Origin: Romanomermis culicivorax
Lineage: Eukaryota; Nematoda; Enoplea; Mermithida; Mermithidae
Direction: 5' to 3'
NCBI GenBank assembly: GCA_963922205.1
Contig: CAWUHX010000151.1
Coordinates: forward strand, 698,501-762,500
DNA length: 64,000 bases
Shown here piece after piece: positions 1-10,737 of the stretch. Every line of letters begins with the position of its first letter. Position 1 is the stretch's first letter. The notes beneath the pieces are model-generated. The model was not told the DNA's origin, searched no databases, and saw only the letters and a list, made by a program, of their open reading frames with translations. Position numbers and translations under genes: made by a program.

Positions 1-2139
1 TTCTTTTTTAGCTTCTTGGGAATTGATTACATTTACGGAATTATTTGGCGGATTAGTCCCCAGTGGCGCTGCTGTTGGCGGTATGATGTTTGGCCGTGGC
101 TGTGGAACATTGCTTTGACAATAATAATACCCCACATTTGGGTTGTGCTCCACATTATTATTATGATATGGCGCCTGTTGGCCGAAATTAGCAAATCCGG
201 CTCGTCCGTGATTTACAAAACCACCTCGATGATCAAAATTTCGATTATACATATTGTTGCCACGATTCCACGACCTCCCCTGATCCGTTGGTTGAATTAA
301 CTCAGGGTGGAGAATAAAACAATTTTCGGACGAGTGACTATTTGATTTATGGTACGAACAATATGGTCGGCAATATGGATTTCCCAAAACTCGATCAGGT
401 AAATTATTGTATTGAACATTATTAGGATTACTATTGACTCCCCAACGATTAAGAGCTGGAGGGCCCTGATTCCTAATTGCATCATTAATCATTTTAATGA
501 TATCTTGATGAGACAAAGGGGCTTGAAATGCTGGTGGTGTCGGAAGAATTTGCTGAGGCCGTGGAATTTGCTGCTGTTGACTGGTACTGCTATCCTGCTG
601 ACGAATTTGTAAATTATTAAATCTTCTATTTTCATAGACTCGATTCAACCGATCATCTTCGCCATCTTCTTGGTCCTCGCTGAATTCTTTCCATGCGGTC
701 GTATCGGCTTTCAACTTATTTACGAATTCAGCCAAAGAGGCGATATTTTTGAAATTGTGAAGCCGACCCTCCGTTCGAGTTTGGACGTACACGGGAGCTT
801 TGTGAAAATATGTTTCGAAAACGATTCGATTTCGTTCATTTTCCATTTTTTCGTAATTTAATAAATGGACATAAGTCTTTATTCGTGGCAAAAAAATCTT
901 TCGTAGATTCCCTTTTCGCTTTTTCATATCATGTAGCTCCCTTCTGAGTGCAGGAGTGTCCATTTTGGGGGTGATCATTCTAATGACGCTTGCCTTTCCT
1001 TCTTCATAACTACTGTTCTTGTCTACATACATTGAGGTTTCAAAATCGCAACACCGCCAGAGTACTTCAATTCTTAGGTCTCCTGTGTCTTCAGGCTTGA
1101 ATGTGCCTTCCAAACACGCGGAAGAATTGAGTATTTCTGTGGCTTCCATTTTATCGGATATTTCTTTATTTTTCATTCAGCTTAGAATTATCTTCATTCT
1201 TTTTTTGGGATCTTCGCAATATCGTCCATACTCTTGCTGATTTCGAGGAATGCCTCGAGATGTTGGTTGTTCTGTTCCATGATTCCATGACATCCTTGGT
1301 ATTTCATCTTCAATCATTCGATGTTGGGCACTCTGGGCCTGGGCCTGGGCGAAATGATTTTCGAACCAATTTACTTTTCTTTCCAAACTCCTATCTAAGT
1401 GGTCCTTGACCAGTTCAGACGGAAGTATTTCCATATCTTCAGGATTCAATATTCTTTCGTTGGGTCTCTTATCCATTTTCTTCATCAATTCTCGCATTTG
1501 TTTCTCAACTTCTTCCATTATCTTTCTTGAGTTTTGCTGTTCTTGTTCCCGAAACTTTTCTTCCCATATCTTGCGTTCTGCTCTTTCTCACATGAGTTGC
1601 TCGAGTATGTCTTGTTCCCGAAGTGCCACTTTCGTTCTTTCTACATTAACGGCATTTGTCGATTTATCAACGGCATTCGTCGATTTATCAACGGCTCTTT
1701 GCATTGATTCCAGGATGGCTAAAGTAGCCACATCCAGTATATTTCCTTTCATTACCCTTTCGGTTTCGTTCTTCGGTTTTGTTTCGATATCAATTTTTGC
1801 GTCAATTTTTGGTATTGTCAGCGTATGTCTTGAATTATAAAATGATACCACATTCCTTTCCAGAGGTACATTGATTTTTTTAAACGATACTCCTGAATCT
1901 GAGGACGTTTGTATCCCCTGATCCACATAATCATATTTCTCTGTGTCCATAGTTTGATCTCTATCGCTACCATCGGGTAAATTCGTGAATTTCTTTGCTA
2001 CTTGTTCAATTGTTGCCTCCATGTTTGCCACTCGTTCGGCATGATCTTCTTTGGCCAATTCAGTTTGCGATAACATTACTTTTGGTCGTCTTCCAGGTTG
2101 TTTCCGCACCATTAATTTCGGTTTCGATAATTTCTTCAT
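1..2139 (-). pseudogene. gag: Ty3/gypsy-like gag, partial at window edge, two in-frame TGA codons
   Basis: One reading frame runs on the minus strand from the ATG at 2139 to the window edge, about 713 codons. It is broken only by TGA codons at 1590-1588 and 1179-1177. The N-terminal third is charged and helical, with a short internal repeat (AVDKSTN twice, near 1670). The C-terminal third is rich in Asn, Gln and Pro. It holds a zinc-knuckle-like motif, C-x2-H-x4-H-x4-C, at about 360-319 (CSYH...H...C), followed by an Arg/Gly/Asn-rich stretch. Capsid/nucleocapsid proteins of Ty3/gypsy elements have this layout. The same variant knuckle occurs in the gag of the other gypsy family in this window, but the N-terminus is different, so this is a separate family. 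No protease or RT is visible before the edge. The role is inferred from layout and knuckle, not from a recognised full-length homologue. Confidence 0.6.
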
Positions 2140-2160
2140 AATTTACCTTTGTAGCTGTAC

Positions 2161-2169
2161 AAGTCACCA
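2161..2169 (-). other. Candidate primer-binding site of the left gag element
   Basis: On the minus strand the sequence TGGTGACTT begins one base after a CA dinucleotide that could end an LTR, and lies 22 bases before the gag ATG. A PBS normally starts with TGG just inside the 5' LTR. The matching tRNA was not identified. Confidence 0.3.
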
Positions 2170-2170
2170 A

Positions 2171-2480
2171 TGTCGTATTGCGTGCTCGTATGCCCTCGGC
2201 TACCTAGCTGCGGTTCTTGGGAGATCTAATCTGGAACGGCCCCTGACGCTAACCCGGTACTAACTGTGATCCTACTGCACCTAGCTGAGACTGGACGAAT
2301 ATGTTTATTTTGAGCAAAACGAAAAGTTAAGTGAAATACAACAGTGGGAGTAAATAGAAAATAAGTATGCAAATGCCAAAAACGAGAATACCACAGCCTA
2401 AATTCTCCCTGCCTTGCAGATCCTTTTCTTCGTCCCTGTGCACAGAGCCACAGGGACTTCAGGATATCTCAATACGCGGC
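2171..2480 (-). repeat. Possible 5' LTR (minus strand) of the left gag element
   Basis: This stretch sits directly upstream of the gag on the minus strand. It ends in CA beside a TGG-type primer site and contains an AATAAA near 2310. The outer boundary is not defined and no second LTR is inside the window, so the call rests on position only. Confidence 0.3.
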
Positions 2481-3470
2481 TTAAGCTGAAACTCCTCAAA
2501 AGATGAGACAGATCTAACTATCTCCAAACAACAACTCACTGATCCTCATGACCAAAACGGGGCGAGGTAAATCCTCAGGCCGCGTTGGTTCTCAAACGCA
2601 ACCTGCAAGCGACGTAAGAACAATAATACACAATAATCGTAAATGGCAAAATCGCCCTTGCGCCTTCCCTAGTCACTGCGAATATCGAAAAATGTCTGGT
2701 CCACAAGGCAAGACGACAAGAGTGAAAAAAGGACGTTTTAATAAAAATAATAAATCTTGCAATAATGAATAAATGCACAGCGGCGTGCCTAACATCAACT
2801 TGCATGTATTATGCAAAACTTTTGCGCTATCCATTTGTTTGTTTTGGGCCAAAAATGTGTGACACAAACCATTTTGTCGGTTTGTTTACTTAATAAAAAT
2901 TGGACCCTCTTTAACAACAAAGAAACTTTAGAAAATAAAAATATAATGAATAGAGGACCAAAGGTCAGAGGAATTGACCCTCTGACATACTGTGGCAAAT
3001 GACTTAAAATTGCAGCAGTAACTTCATAATAATTTGATATGCTGCTGGTGGACTAATTCTTTCTGTCACTAATTATCATTTGAAAAGTCCCACAGGAAAA
3101 ATAAAAAATAATATAAAATACAGAAATAAAACATAGAAAATTGCAGGAATAGCTCAATTTCTCTGGGTCGGACTTTAATATCTCTATGAATCAATTCAGT
3201 AATGTTTAATACACCTTAATGATTAAAACGAAATCTTTGCATGAGTTTAATATCAGACAAAGTTAAGGGATTTTGCATATATCGAGAAACTCCTCCCACC
3301 TCAATGCCCTTTGATATTCAACACCCAAATTTTGAAACAGCATTAACTTCAAAGGAAAATTTTGGTCTAAGTACATTTAGCCCACTGGGGTAGCAGGCTG
3401 AATTTTTTGTTCAAAAGTCGACCGATTCAGACCAATTTTTAGACTTTAAACTTTCTATGAATATGGCCTC
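2481..3470. other. No gene recognised
   Basis: AT-rich sequence with only short open frames lacking recognisable motifs. The stretch at about 2800-3000 is open in several frames on both strands, which suggests chance rather than coding. Confidence 0.5.
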
Positions 3471-4475
3471 TGTATGCTTTCCACAGTCCCAGAAGCCATT
3501 CTGATAGCCAATTCCAAACCCGAAATCCGCCACATATACATGGTTACTGGTGCTATGGACAAAACTTTCGAAAATAATGAAACTAATTTCTCCAACCCTC
3601 AGTCTTTGTTAAAAGATGATTTTCAGTTGCCGACAGTAGAACCTCCTTGTATTGCCTGACCAGCCAAAATAAGTCGACTTCAAAATGAGGATCCTGCCCT
3701 TGCTAAAATTATCAGTACCATTAATGCTGATAATGCCCTCAAAATCCCCACTTGTTTTTCCTTGAAGATAGTATAGTATACCGCAAGTCAAGCGAACTGC
3801 AACAACATATAGTTCCTACAAAACTTGTTGATACTGTTCTTCACCATTTCTATGGTCCAAAAATTATGAAACATCAGAGACACAATTGCACCCTTGATGC
3901 CACAAAACTTTTTTTGGTGGTCACGAATGGAGGATGCTTATAGTGCCACTCCCCATACTTCCACTTGCTATTCTCCTTTCAAATTGTTGCCATGTCACCC
4001 AGTATCACTTTCGATTATGAGTGCGTGAAGCCTATCACCCTCCCCTTAAATTACGATACCTATCATCACATACTCACCCAATCCCGTCTCAACTTGTGTA
4101 AAAACATAAGTGAAAATAATGAGAAAGCAGCAACAACCAGCAGGTGTTGTGCAGGTCTTTCCTTAGGGATTAAAGAAGGATGGGCTCTCGTCTGAACTGA
4201 ACTAGTTAGAGCTATTCCTCGGACAAGCCTTGGAGATGGCGCAACAGTTCAGTCCCCTAGACCTGGCAACAACAATAACTCACTTATGGGTACCTTTAAT
4301 GAGGGGGCCTCACAACGGTTGCTCACAGTCTCCCAGAAGGAAAAGACTTCTCCTCTGGAGAAAACTTACTTGCAGGATTCCTTTAAAGGTTTTCCTGTCA
4401 CTTGATGTCAGCAAGCATTGGCGCCTGGGCCTTTGGCCCTTTGCTCCTATCAAAATACCAAATCCAAAATAGTTC
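3471..4475 (+). pseudogene. Ty3/gypsy integrase remnant with its catalytic core deleted
   Basis: Several shifted plus-strand frames together read as a gypsy integrase. About 3690-3760 resembles the linker before integrase. About 3752-3890 gives DSIVYRKSSE and then LHHFYGPKIMKHQRH, matching the His-His part of the HHCC zinc domain. Around 3905-3935 FFWWSRMED follows, but it runs straight into AYSATPHTSTCYSPFKLL (about 3930-3985). That second string belongs near the C-terminal end of the catalytic domain. The Cys-Cys pair and all three catalytic acidic residues are therefore missing, consistent with an internal deletion. A degenerate tail continues to about 4475. Multiple stops and frameshifts make it non-functional. 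Confidence 0.55.
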
Positions 4476-4479
4476 ACTA

Positions 4480-4815
4480 GAATAATATAACAAATATTAA
4501 AAAGAATGTGGAAACATCACTAAATAATTTATGTAAATTATGACATGAAGGCTGGTGAATGGTTTATTTTGGAATGTTAGCACAGCTACCAAGAAATATA
4601 ATAAAAGTAAAAACAGAATGATTCTCACATTCATTTCTGTCTTTCTGTGGCACTCCATTGCTATGCAAATGTCTGCGCTGCTGGCCGTCTACTTTTTCCA
4701 TTTGAATGTTGACTTCCCAATCGCGACTTTGCAAGCAACAGGGTGCCCAACATTCCTCGCATATCAAAAGTGACCTATGGGAGGTAGAAAACTTTTCAGC
4801 CGGGTTACCCCGGCC
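4480..4815 (-). repeat. Diverged 3' end plus LTR fragment of the main gypsy family
   Basis: The reverse complement of 4815-4753 matches the last bases before the 3' LTR of the 24-39 kb element, including the CTACCTCCC-TAGGTCA tract. The sequence beginning TGTTGGGC at 4752 then follows the first about 270 bases of that LTR with many substitutions. This is an older, truncated relative of the same family, in the opposite orientation. Confidence 0.65.
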
Positions 4816-4827
4816 TCATCAAAATAA

Positions 4828-5399
4828 CTACCATTTGGCTGATAAGCCAATAAGCACATTATAGTCGACATTCTCTGAAATTTGCTCAACTATGCATTGA
4901 AATGTTGGTGCAAGTTGAGCATTTAAATCATCCAAAAGTTCAGTATTACAAAAGTTCAAAGAGTACTTGCGACCTTTGATATTAAAACATCTAATATCTA
5001 TGGTACTGGGTTGACCTAATTTGAAAAAATCATCAGCAACAAAAGATGAGTTTGTTGTACCCCCACGGCCAATTTGAACTGGTTTGTAAATTTCTTCTTC
5101 ATGGGAACTGTGTGGTGTTTAACTTTTGTACTCATTGTTTTCATCATTGTCATAATCTAAAATAGGTCCTTCTTCATCCAAAATATCATTATTATTGAGT
5201 GTTTTTCCTCTTCCTCTTCTTCTTCTTCCTTGGAAGTAATATTCTCTGAATCATCATCGACAACCAGTTCCTCTTCATCAGAAGTAATATCCTCTAAAAT
5301 TTCGATAGGTATGTCATCCTCGTCCGAAGTGATATCTTCATAAATAGGTTTCATTATAAAGATTATAGAAACTGGAACTAGAAAAAAACTAGAAAACAC
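4828..5399 (-). pseudogene. Unidentified acidic protein plus conserved-looking downstream segment
   Basis: Minus strand. A frame from about 5354 (MKPIYED...) is strongly acidic, with two DITSDE-type repeats and a run of Glu, and ends at 5157. In shifted frames from about 5140 to 4828 a more ordered segment follows. It contains DDFFKLGQPSTIDIRCF and KYSLNFCNTELLDDLN and stops with a TAG next to the LTR fragment. I do not recognise the family. Its position a little upstream of the Polinton genes and on the opposite strand would fit a Polinton gene, whose polymerase often runs opposite to the capsid genes, but no polymerase motif is visible. It is broken by at least one frameshift and one stop. 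Confidence 0.35.
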
Positions 5400-5776
5400 A
5401 ACTATTTACCAAAATTTATACAGTAATAATGAAAAATATTTTATAAATAGCAAAAACAACTAATTCTACAGTAGATTTTTAATTATTGTTTACGATCCTG
5501 TCACAGTAATTTTCTTTTTTATGATGGGAAACCTTTAAAGACCTCTATAACTCATGAACACATGGCTGTATCATTTCTTTAGCTTATTTTACTAGCATAT
5601 AACCAGTTAAAACCAGTTGAAACACATATTTTGCAGTACCACTCTAGTATTTTTGTTTTGATTCTTAATACTATAAAAGAACTGTAAAAGCTGTTTATAA
5701 CCCTGTTGGGCCATCTTTTTTTTATAGAGAAAAGCTTTAAAGACCTTTATAACTCATGCACTCGTAGCTATATCAT

Positions 5777-5884
5777 TTCTCTAGCTTTGACCTTGAAGAT
5801 TACTATAAGGCACAAACACAATTATTTTCTCTAGCTTTGACCTTGAAGACTACTATAATGCACAAACCCAACTATTTTCTCTAG
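5777..5884. repeat. 50-bp tandem repeat, two units plus a partial third
   Basis: Units starting TTCTCTAGCTTTGACCTTG occur at 5777 and 5827, about 95% alike, with a partial third at 5877. A looser copy of the preceding 'cctttaaagacctytataactcatg' sequence lies at about 5530 and 5740. Confidence 0.8.
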
Positions 5885-5896
5885 GTTCTATATGTA

Positions 5897-7045
5897 CAGT
5901 GCTTGTCAAAATGATATGGACCCTTCTGTATTTTGTCATTTTTTGACTCTTACTAGATTAATTTTTATGATAGGCCAAATATTTTTTCTAAATTTAATAA
6001 GGACATAAGGCAGCTTCGAATAACTATGAATTTTTACAATTGAATTTAACAACAATCAATTTTAATATCCAAAATTCCAACCTTTATGCAAAATGCACTT
6101 TTTCACTCGTCACTTCATGGAGAGACATAACTTTCTACAATCTTCCACAGGTATTTTCCCGCAAACTTCTTGCAGTCTTAACTTGAGCTCAGCAATGTTA
6201 CGAGGCTTTTGCTTAATTAATTTGAAATTCAAAGTGTGCCAGAAGTTTTCTATGGGGTTCAAATCCTGTGAGCAGGAAGGCTAGGGCCAAACTTGAACTC
6301 GGTTCCATTTCAACCAGTTTTCCTTGGCTTTGGAATGATGGGACAGTGCATTATCTTCCTGATACAAATGCTTCCTAACCTGGTGATTTCAATAAAATAA
6401 CAAAAGGTGGTTTTTCCAAGTCGAAATGTATTTAGCAGAGTCAACAGTGCCATCAATGATTGTCAATGGGCTTATCCCTTTTATACTGAAGCAGCCCCAG
6501 ACTATGACTTTGCCTCCTCCAGCTTGCAACTGTGGGCTGAAACAATCCCAAAGGAATTTTGCAGTCTTCAGGTGATGTACTCGAACTTGGGAAGTTGATG
6601 GAAAAAGTTGAAAACAGCTTTCATTGCTCCAGATAACATTGAGCCACTTATCATCATCCCAAGCCACCCTGTCTTTACACCATTGTAATCACATTTTGGC
6701 AGTTTTTTGGTAATAAATGGCTTTTTATATGTAGCATAACTGTTTGTACCAGCTTTTTGAAGGCGCCTGGACACATTTGATGCACTTACAGTAATTCCAG
6801 CATTCGATAAATCTCTTTGAATGTCAGGTAAACTGTTATGGCGATTACACTTCAAAACAGTAACAATTCCTCTGTCATCAGCCAAACTTGTGCATCTTTT
6901 TCGACCACAATTTTTGTAGTCTCTGTCTATTGGTAGACCTTCTAAGTATCCCTCAGAAGTTTTTGCCACGCAAGTGGGTGTCACTCCTAACATTTTTGCC
7001 ACTTTTTTATTTTTTGACATCCAGCATGCTCCATAAAATCTGCTG
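5897..7045 (-). mobile_element. Decayed Tc1/mariner-type transposon
   Basis: A terminal-repeat-like sequence CAGTGCTTGTCAAAATGAT begins at 5897 directly after a TA dinucleotide, as expected for Tc1/mariner. A transposase pseudogene lies inside on the minus strand. The opposite end is missing: at about 7045 the sequence passes directly into Polinton integrase, so one end was lost or the element landed there and was truncated. Confidence 0.65.
6071..7020 (-). pseudogene. Tc1-like transposase, broken
   Basis: The minus-strand start at 7020 (MSKNKKVAKMLGVT) gives a helix-turn-helix-type N-terminus with LADDRGIVTVLKCNRHNS and SASNVSRRLQKAG, typical of Tc1 transposases. After a frameshift near 6690 the catalytic domain reads AWDDDKWLNVIWSNESCF, KVIVWGCFS, EDNALSHHSK and SQDLNPIENFW. 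The family normally has WSDE at the first position, so the first catalytic Asp is replaced by Asn. The second Asp (DNA-LSHH) and the final acidic residue (NPIEN) are present. Two in-frame stops (near 6412 and 6280) interrupt it. DNA cut-and-paste activity is therefore not expected. Confidence 0.8.
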
Positions 7046-7753
7046 AAGAAAATATAAATTTATGTTCAGGTCTATAGATGTGTTGAGTAAATACACATGG
7101 GTTGAACCATTAAAATCAAAACATGCAAAGAATGTATGTGATGCTTTTCAAAATATTTTAAAAAGAGATCGAATTCTTTGGAGAGTGTGCAGCGATAAAG
7201 GAAAAGAATTTGTCGACAAAGATTTCCAGAAATTATTAAAAACTAATGATATACATTTTTTACTTCCCAGAATAAAGACATTAAGTGTTCAATAGTGGAA
7301 CGGTTTAATAGAACCTTAAAAACTAAATTATTTAAATATTTTACAGAGTTTACTACTTATAATTAGATTGATATTTTAGCAGCAGTTGTTTTGAACTATA
7401 ATCATTCTATTCATAGATCAATTCATGAAAAACATGTTAATGTGAATTATTCTAACCAATAAATTATATGGCAAAGACTTTACCCTGAAAGCCCATACGC
7501 TAGTAAATCTAAGATTGACATAGGGAATTACGCATGAATTAGTAAGCATAGAGGCATCTTTGACAAAAATTATTTACCTCAATGGAGTCAAGAAGTTTTT
7601 AGGGTAAAACATATTGTGAAGGTTAAAAACCATATACTTTATAGAATTCAATAATTGGAAGGAGAGGATATAGAAGGACGTTTTTATGAAAAAGAGCTAC
7701 AGAAAATTGATTTTAACCCTAATATCAAAGAATACAAAATTGAAAAGATTTAA
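7046..7753 (+). pseudogene. Polinton integrase (C-terminal two thirds), broken
   Basis: A retroviral-type integrase fold is readable: SIDVLSKYTWVEPLKSKH, then CSDKGKEFVDKDF with the second catalytic Asp, then SIVERFNRTLKT in a shifted frame with the catalytic Glu. The tail KHIVKVKNHILYRIQ and GEDIEGRFYEKELQKIDF matches the usual end of Polinton integrases. The N-terminal part with the zinc domain and the first Asp is absent, replaced by the Tc1 remnant. One frameshift near 7270 and about four in-frame stops inactivate it. Confidence 0.75.
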
Positions 7754-7862
7754 AAAACTAAGTGCTTACCAGATTGTTAGAATAGAGTACTTATGATGTG
7801 GTGGGGTTACCCTGAAAAAGTCAACAGTTTGATTTTGGAAAAGGAGATACAAAATAATGTCA

Positions 7863-8294
7863 ATGGTGATTACAATGAACAACTTTGTACTGGCATACCA
7901 TGTTCAACAAGATGCAATTTTATCAAAAATTTTGCTTGGGGTTTCCCCTTGCGATATGTTACCAGAGATAGTTAAAAGACCTGCAGCTTTAATTGCTAAC
8001 ACTGATAAATCTTTTTAAAAAGGAAGTCATTGGATAGCTATGTATTTCAATAATGATAACTCTGTATATTATTTTGATTCATACGGTTTACCAGCAATTA
8101 TTCCTGCTTTTATAAACTATATAAACAAGAATGCTACAGTAAGACACACAAATAAGAAATGCCTACAAAACTTTTATAGCAGAGTTTGTGGTATATATAC
8201 TTTGTATTTTTTGTATTATAAAGTGCAACATGTTCCTATGTATAAAATGTTTCAAAGTTTTAGTAATACAAATCTTGGTTTAATGATAAACTAG
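7863..8294 (+). pseudogene. Polinton adenovirus-type cysteine protease, one in-frame stop
   Basis: A single frame from the ATG at 7863 to the TAG-type end at 8294 (about 143 codons) is interrupted by one TAA at 8016-8018. The triad of the adenovirus maturation protease family is visible. His is in GSHWIAMYF just after the stop, Asp in VYYFDSYG, and Cys in SRVCGIYTLYFL. The upstream part (GVSPCDMLP and [10 protein letters not shown]) matches the conserved N-terminal half of Polinton proteases. In the family this enzyme matures capsid precursors. The length is near the family's short end. Apart from the stop the frame is well preserved. Confidence 0.8.
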
Positions 8295-8775
8295 TTTGTA
8301 AGTTTTTTCATTGTAAATTTTCTGTAAAAGGTCGATTGTGAAATAAAATACGTATGCATTTGTAAAAGTTAACTCCACCTCCTTCATGTATTTTTGTATA
8401 ATCTCATTGGTTACTTAACTAGCTCTGCCTTTTTATAGGATTTATAATTAATTATCTAATTGTTAAATAAAGATTTTTTATTTTGAAATGGATAGTAGTA
8501 ATAGCACTTCTTTAGAATCATCTGGCATCAGTGTTTGGGATTTTTTTTGGAAAATGATTACCTCAAAACAAAGTGGTGTTCTTTAGTCAGGTCATACTAA
8601 TATATATTGTAGTCATTACAGCTATTATAAATTTATCTCTCTACAATAAAAATACACAGTTGTGGGTTGGTTTATTGTCCACTTGTATAGGGTATTTATT
8701 ACCTAGCCGCCTACCCGGACTAACTTGTTGAAGACACTACCTACTACAGCTAACATTTTAAATAAAAGCAAACTT
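8295..8775 (+). other. Polinton intergenic stretch with a small open frame
   Basis: An ATG at about 8487 opens a frame of roughly 33 codons rich in Ser (MDSSNSTSLESSG), followed by VWDFF. It may be the remnant of a small Polinton protein, but it is too short to name. The rest shows nothing recognisable. Confidence 0.25.
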
Positions 8776-9764
8776 TGAAGATCAGTTTTATATCACTTTA
8801 CCTAGTAATAGGGAATATGGAAACACATCCTCAGATTTTTCAGCCCATCTACCCTACCATTTAAAACTAGATGGAAATTGGGAGGTAGAGTTAAGTGAAA
8901 TAATATAACCATACAGCTGGGCTACAATTTCCAATCACAGTGGAGATAATGTAATAACGTTAATTACAGATGGTGTTGGTAATAAAGTTGAACCTATCAA
9001 AGAAATTAAAATTATAGTTTTTTTGAAAAACATTACTTTAGGGTATCTGAATTAATTGAATTCAAAAATTAGAATGCAAAAGCTGAATGCAAAAGCTGAA
9101 TGCAAAACTTGGAGCAGCGATTGCAGGAACTGACACTGAAATAATGTTTTCACATGATGAACATGGTTGAGGTTTGGTTAATTTGAAAATAAAAAGTTGT
9201 ACAAATTTGTGTAAAATCGATATAAGCAACCATTTAATGGAACTCCTAGGCTTTAGCTCTACCAATACTCCTGCCAATGCAACTGCTGATGATTTTTTAA
9301 ATGTAGGTGTGAACATTAACCTATATACTGTTGGAGAAAAACCACAAAAATCTAATGCATATATTCCACCATCCAAATTTGTTTTTCTTGACGATTCTGG
9401 ATATAAACATTTATATATGTTAGGAATTCAACCACCAAATTTAAACGATTTACAGAGTTTTTATGTTTACTGTAATATTATTGAAAATCAAATTGTTGGA
9501 AATACTTTAGCACCACTTTTACATATAGTAAATGTGTAGGGAAAATACAAAGATATTGTGGGTCGATTATATGAAACACCTCACTATATACCCATTCAGT
9601 CAAAAGAAATTAGGGTATTCGAAATTAATATAGAAAACAGTATGAACGAGTTTATACCCTTCCAGTTTGCGAATGTTAAAGTTAAATTACATTTCAGCAA
9701 TGTAATCCTTTATTCCTATAATAATAATAGTATCAAATTTTCACTAGCATTCATTCATTAATTT
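8776..9764 (+). pseudogene. Polinton minor capsid (penton-like) protein, fragmented
   Basis: In pieces, the frame reads FYITLPSNREYGNTSSDFSAHLPYH-type N-terminal sequence and NWEVELSEI at about 8786-8906. A 14-15 bp tandem duplication lies around 9075-9105. The middle part is at 9174-9539, with FVFLDDSGYKHLY and SFYVYCNIIENQIVGNTLAPLL. The C-terminal part is at 9558-9761, with YETPHYIPI and FEINIENSMNEFIPFQF. All three match the order of the Polinton/adintovirus minor capsid protein, a double-jelly-roll-associated vertex protein. At least three stops or frameshifts separate the pieces. Confidence 0.7.
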
Positions 9765-9861
9765 GCTTTTGGACACATTGTCATCAGGTGGAATTTTGAC
9801 AAACACTCTTAATTAATTAATTTATTTATTTACTTGTTCATTTTGCTTTAGGAAGCAAGAT

Positions 9862-10350
9862 ATGCATACAGTATTTATTCCTGAGACCATTAATTATGGG
9901 GTCAATATTTATCAACATAGCATTCAAGATAATCAGTTCCTATTGGTTGGTACCTTAGAAGGCTTTAGAGCAGCATATCCATTTTATTATAGACATCAGG
10001 GAGCAGGAGTTTGTAATTTTTTCAAGAGTTTGTGGCATCTACCTATGCCTTTGTTGAAGTCTGCAGGAAAGCATGCACTTGCTGCAGGTTCTGAAATTGC
10101 AGGTGATGTGGTAGAGGGTTGTTCTTTTAAAGAAAGTGTTGCTGAGCATGGACGAAACACAGCAGGCAACTTATTACATGAGATGGGTGACTGCATTCAG
10201 AAAGGAAAAGGTCTAGGGAAGCGTAAACATATACATTCTACTGTTCATATAAAGAGCAATAAAAAGTTGAATAATGGTCATCATCATCAGCATCAAAAAC
10301 AACATAAATGTAAACATCTAAAACGATGTTCCTCATTTCATGTGGAGTAG
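9862..10350 (+). CDS. Polinton small structural protein (Gly/Ala helix plus basic His-rich tail)
   Basis: The 162-codon frame is open from ATG to stop. Its first third (YPFYYRHQGAGVCNFFKSLWHLPMPLL) is followed by KSAGKHALAAGSEIAGDVVEG and a predicted amphipathic helix. The tail is basic and rich in His and Lys, with several HHQH-type runs. This conserved gene sits between the minor and major capsid genes in many Polintons. Its composition recalls the membrane-active internal capsid proteins of adenoviruses, but the function here is inferred from position only. It is the one Polinton frame in the window with no obvious break. Confidence 0.65.
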   Translation: MHTVFIPETINYGVNIYQHSIQDNQFLLVGTLEGFRAAYPFYYRHQGAGVCNFFKSLWHLPMPLLKSAGKHALAAGSEIAGDVVEGCSFKESVAEHGRNTAGNLLHEMGDCIQKGKGLGKRKHIHSTVHIKSNKKLNNGHHHQHQKQHKCKHLKRCSSFHVE

Positions 10351-10375
10351 TTGGTTTCAAGGATATCTATTCAAA

Positions 10376-10681
10376 ATGAGTAAATTTATTGATGCTGCAT
10401 CGTCTCCTAGTAGTAAAATTGAACTAGATTTATTTACTGTACCTCCAACACAAGTCGCTATTCCTAGAAGTTTTTGGTCTGAAATTCAGCTCCGAAATTC
10501 TTGTACTAATGAAGGACCCTACGAATTTGTTATTTCACCTGATTCATATATGCTAGATTTATCAAAAAATTTTATATATTTTAATATTCGAATTACGAAC
10601 GCTAATGGTGCTGCTTGCACTTTAACATTGGATGTATTTACATTTTGTTTTTTTTACATTATGTACATTTCAATTTTATAA
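10376..10681 (+). pseudogene. Polinton major capsid protein, N-terminal fragment
   Basis: Beginning at the ATG at 10376, the frame gives SKIELDLFTVPPTQVAIPRSF, then GPYEFVISPDS, MLDLSKNFIYFNIRITNANG. This is the conserved start of the Polinton double-jelly-roll major capsid protein. The family protein is several hundred residues long. Here homology stops after about 85 residues (near 10640) and the frame runs on in unrelated sequence. The gene is truncated. Confidence 0.75.
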
Positions 10682-10737
10682 TATAAAACAGTTTAGTTTT
10701 GTTTATACTACCCTTCTCATTATCTATTGTTTAGAAC

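Larger units (their letters stand above)
7045..10729 (+). mobile_element. Decayed Polinton/Maverick, 3' truncated
   Basis: Five Polinton-type genes lie in family order on the plus strand: integrase, adenovirus-type cysteine protease, minor capsid (penton-like), a small Gly/Ala-rich structural protein, and the N-terminus of the major capsid protein. Most carry stops or frameshifts. No terminal inverted repeat was found. The left end abuts the Tc1 remnant and the major capsid gene stops near 10640, about 100 bases before an inserted non-autonomous element. Polintons are self-synthesising transposons related to adintoviruses; DNA polymerase B and the packaging ATPase were not seen here. Confidence 0.75.
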
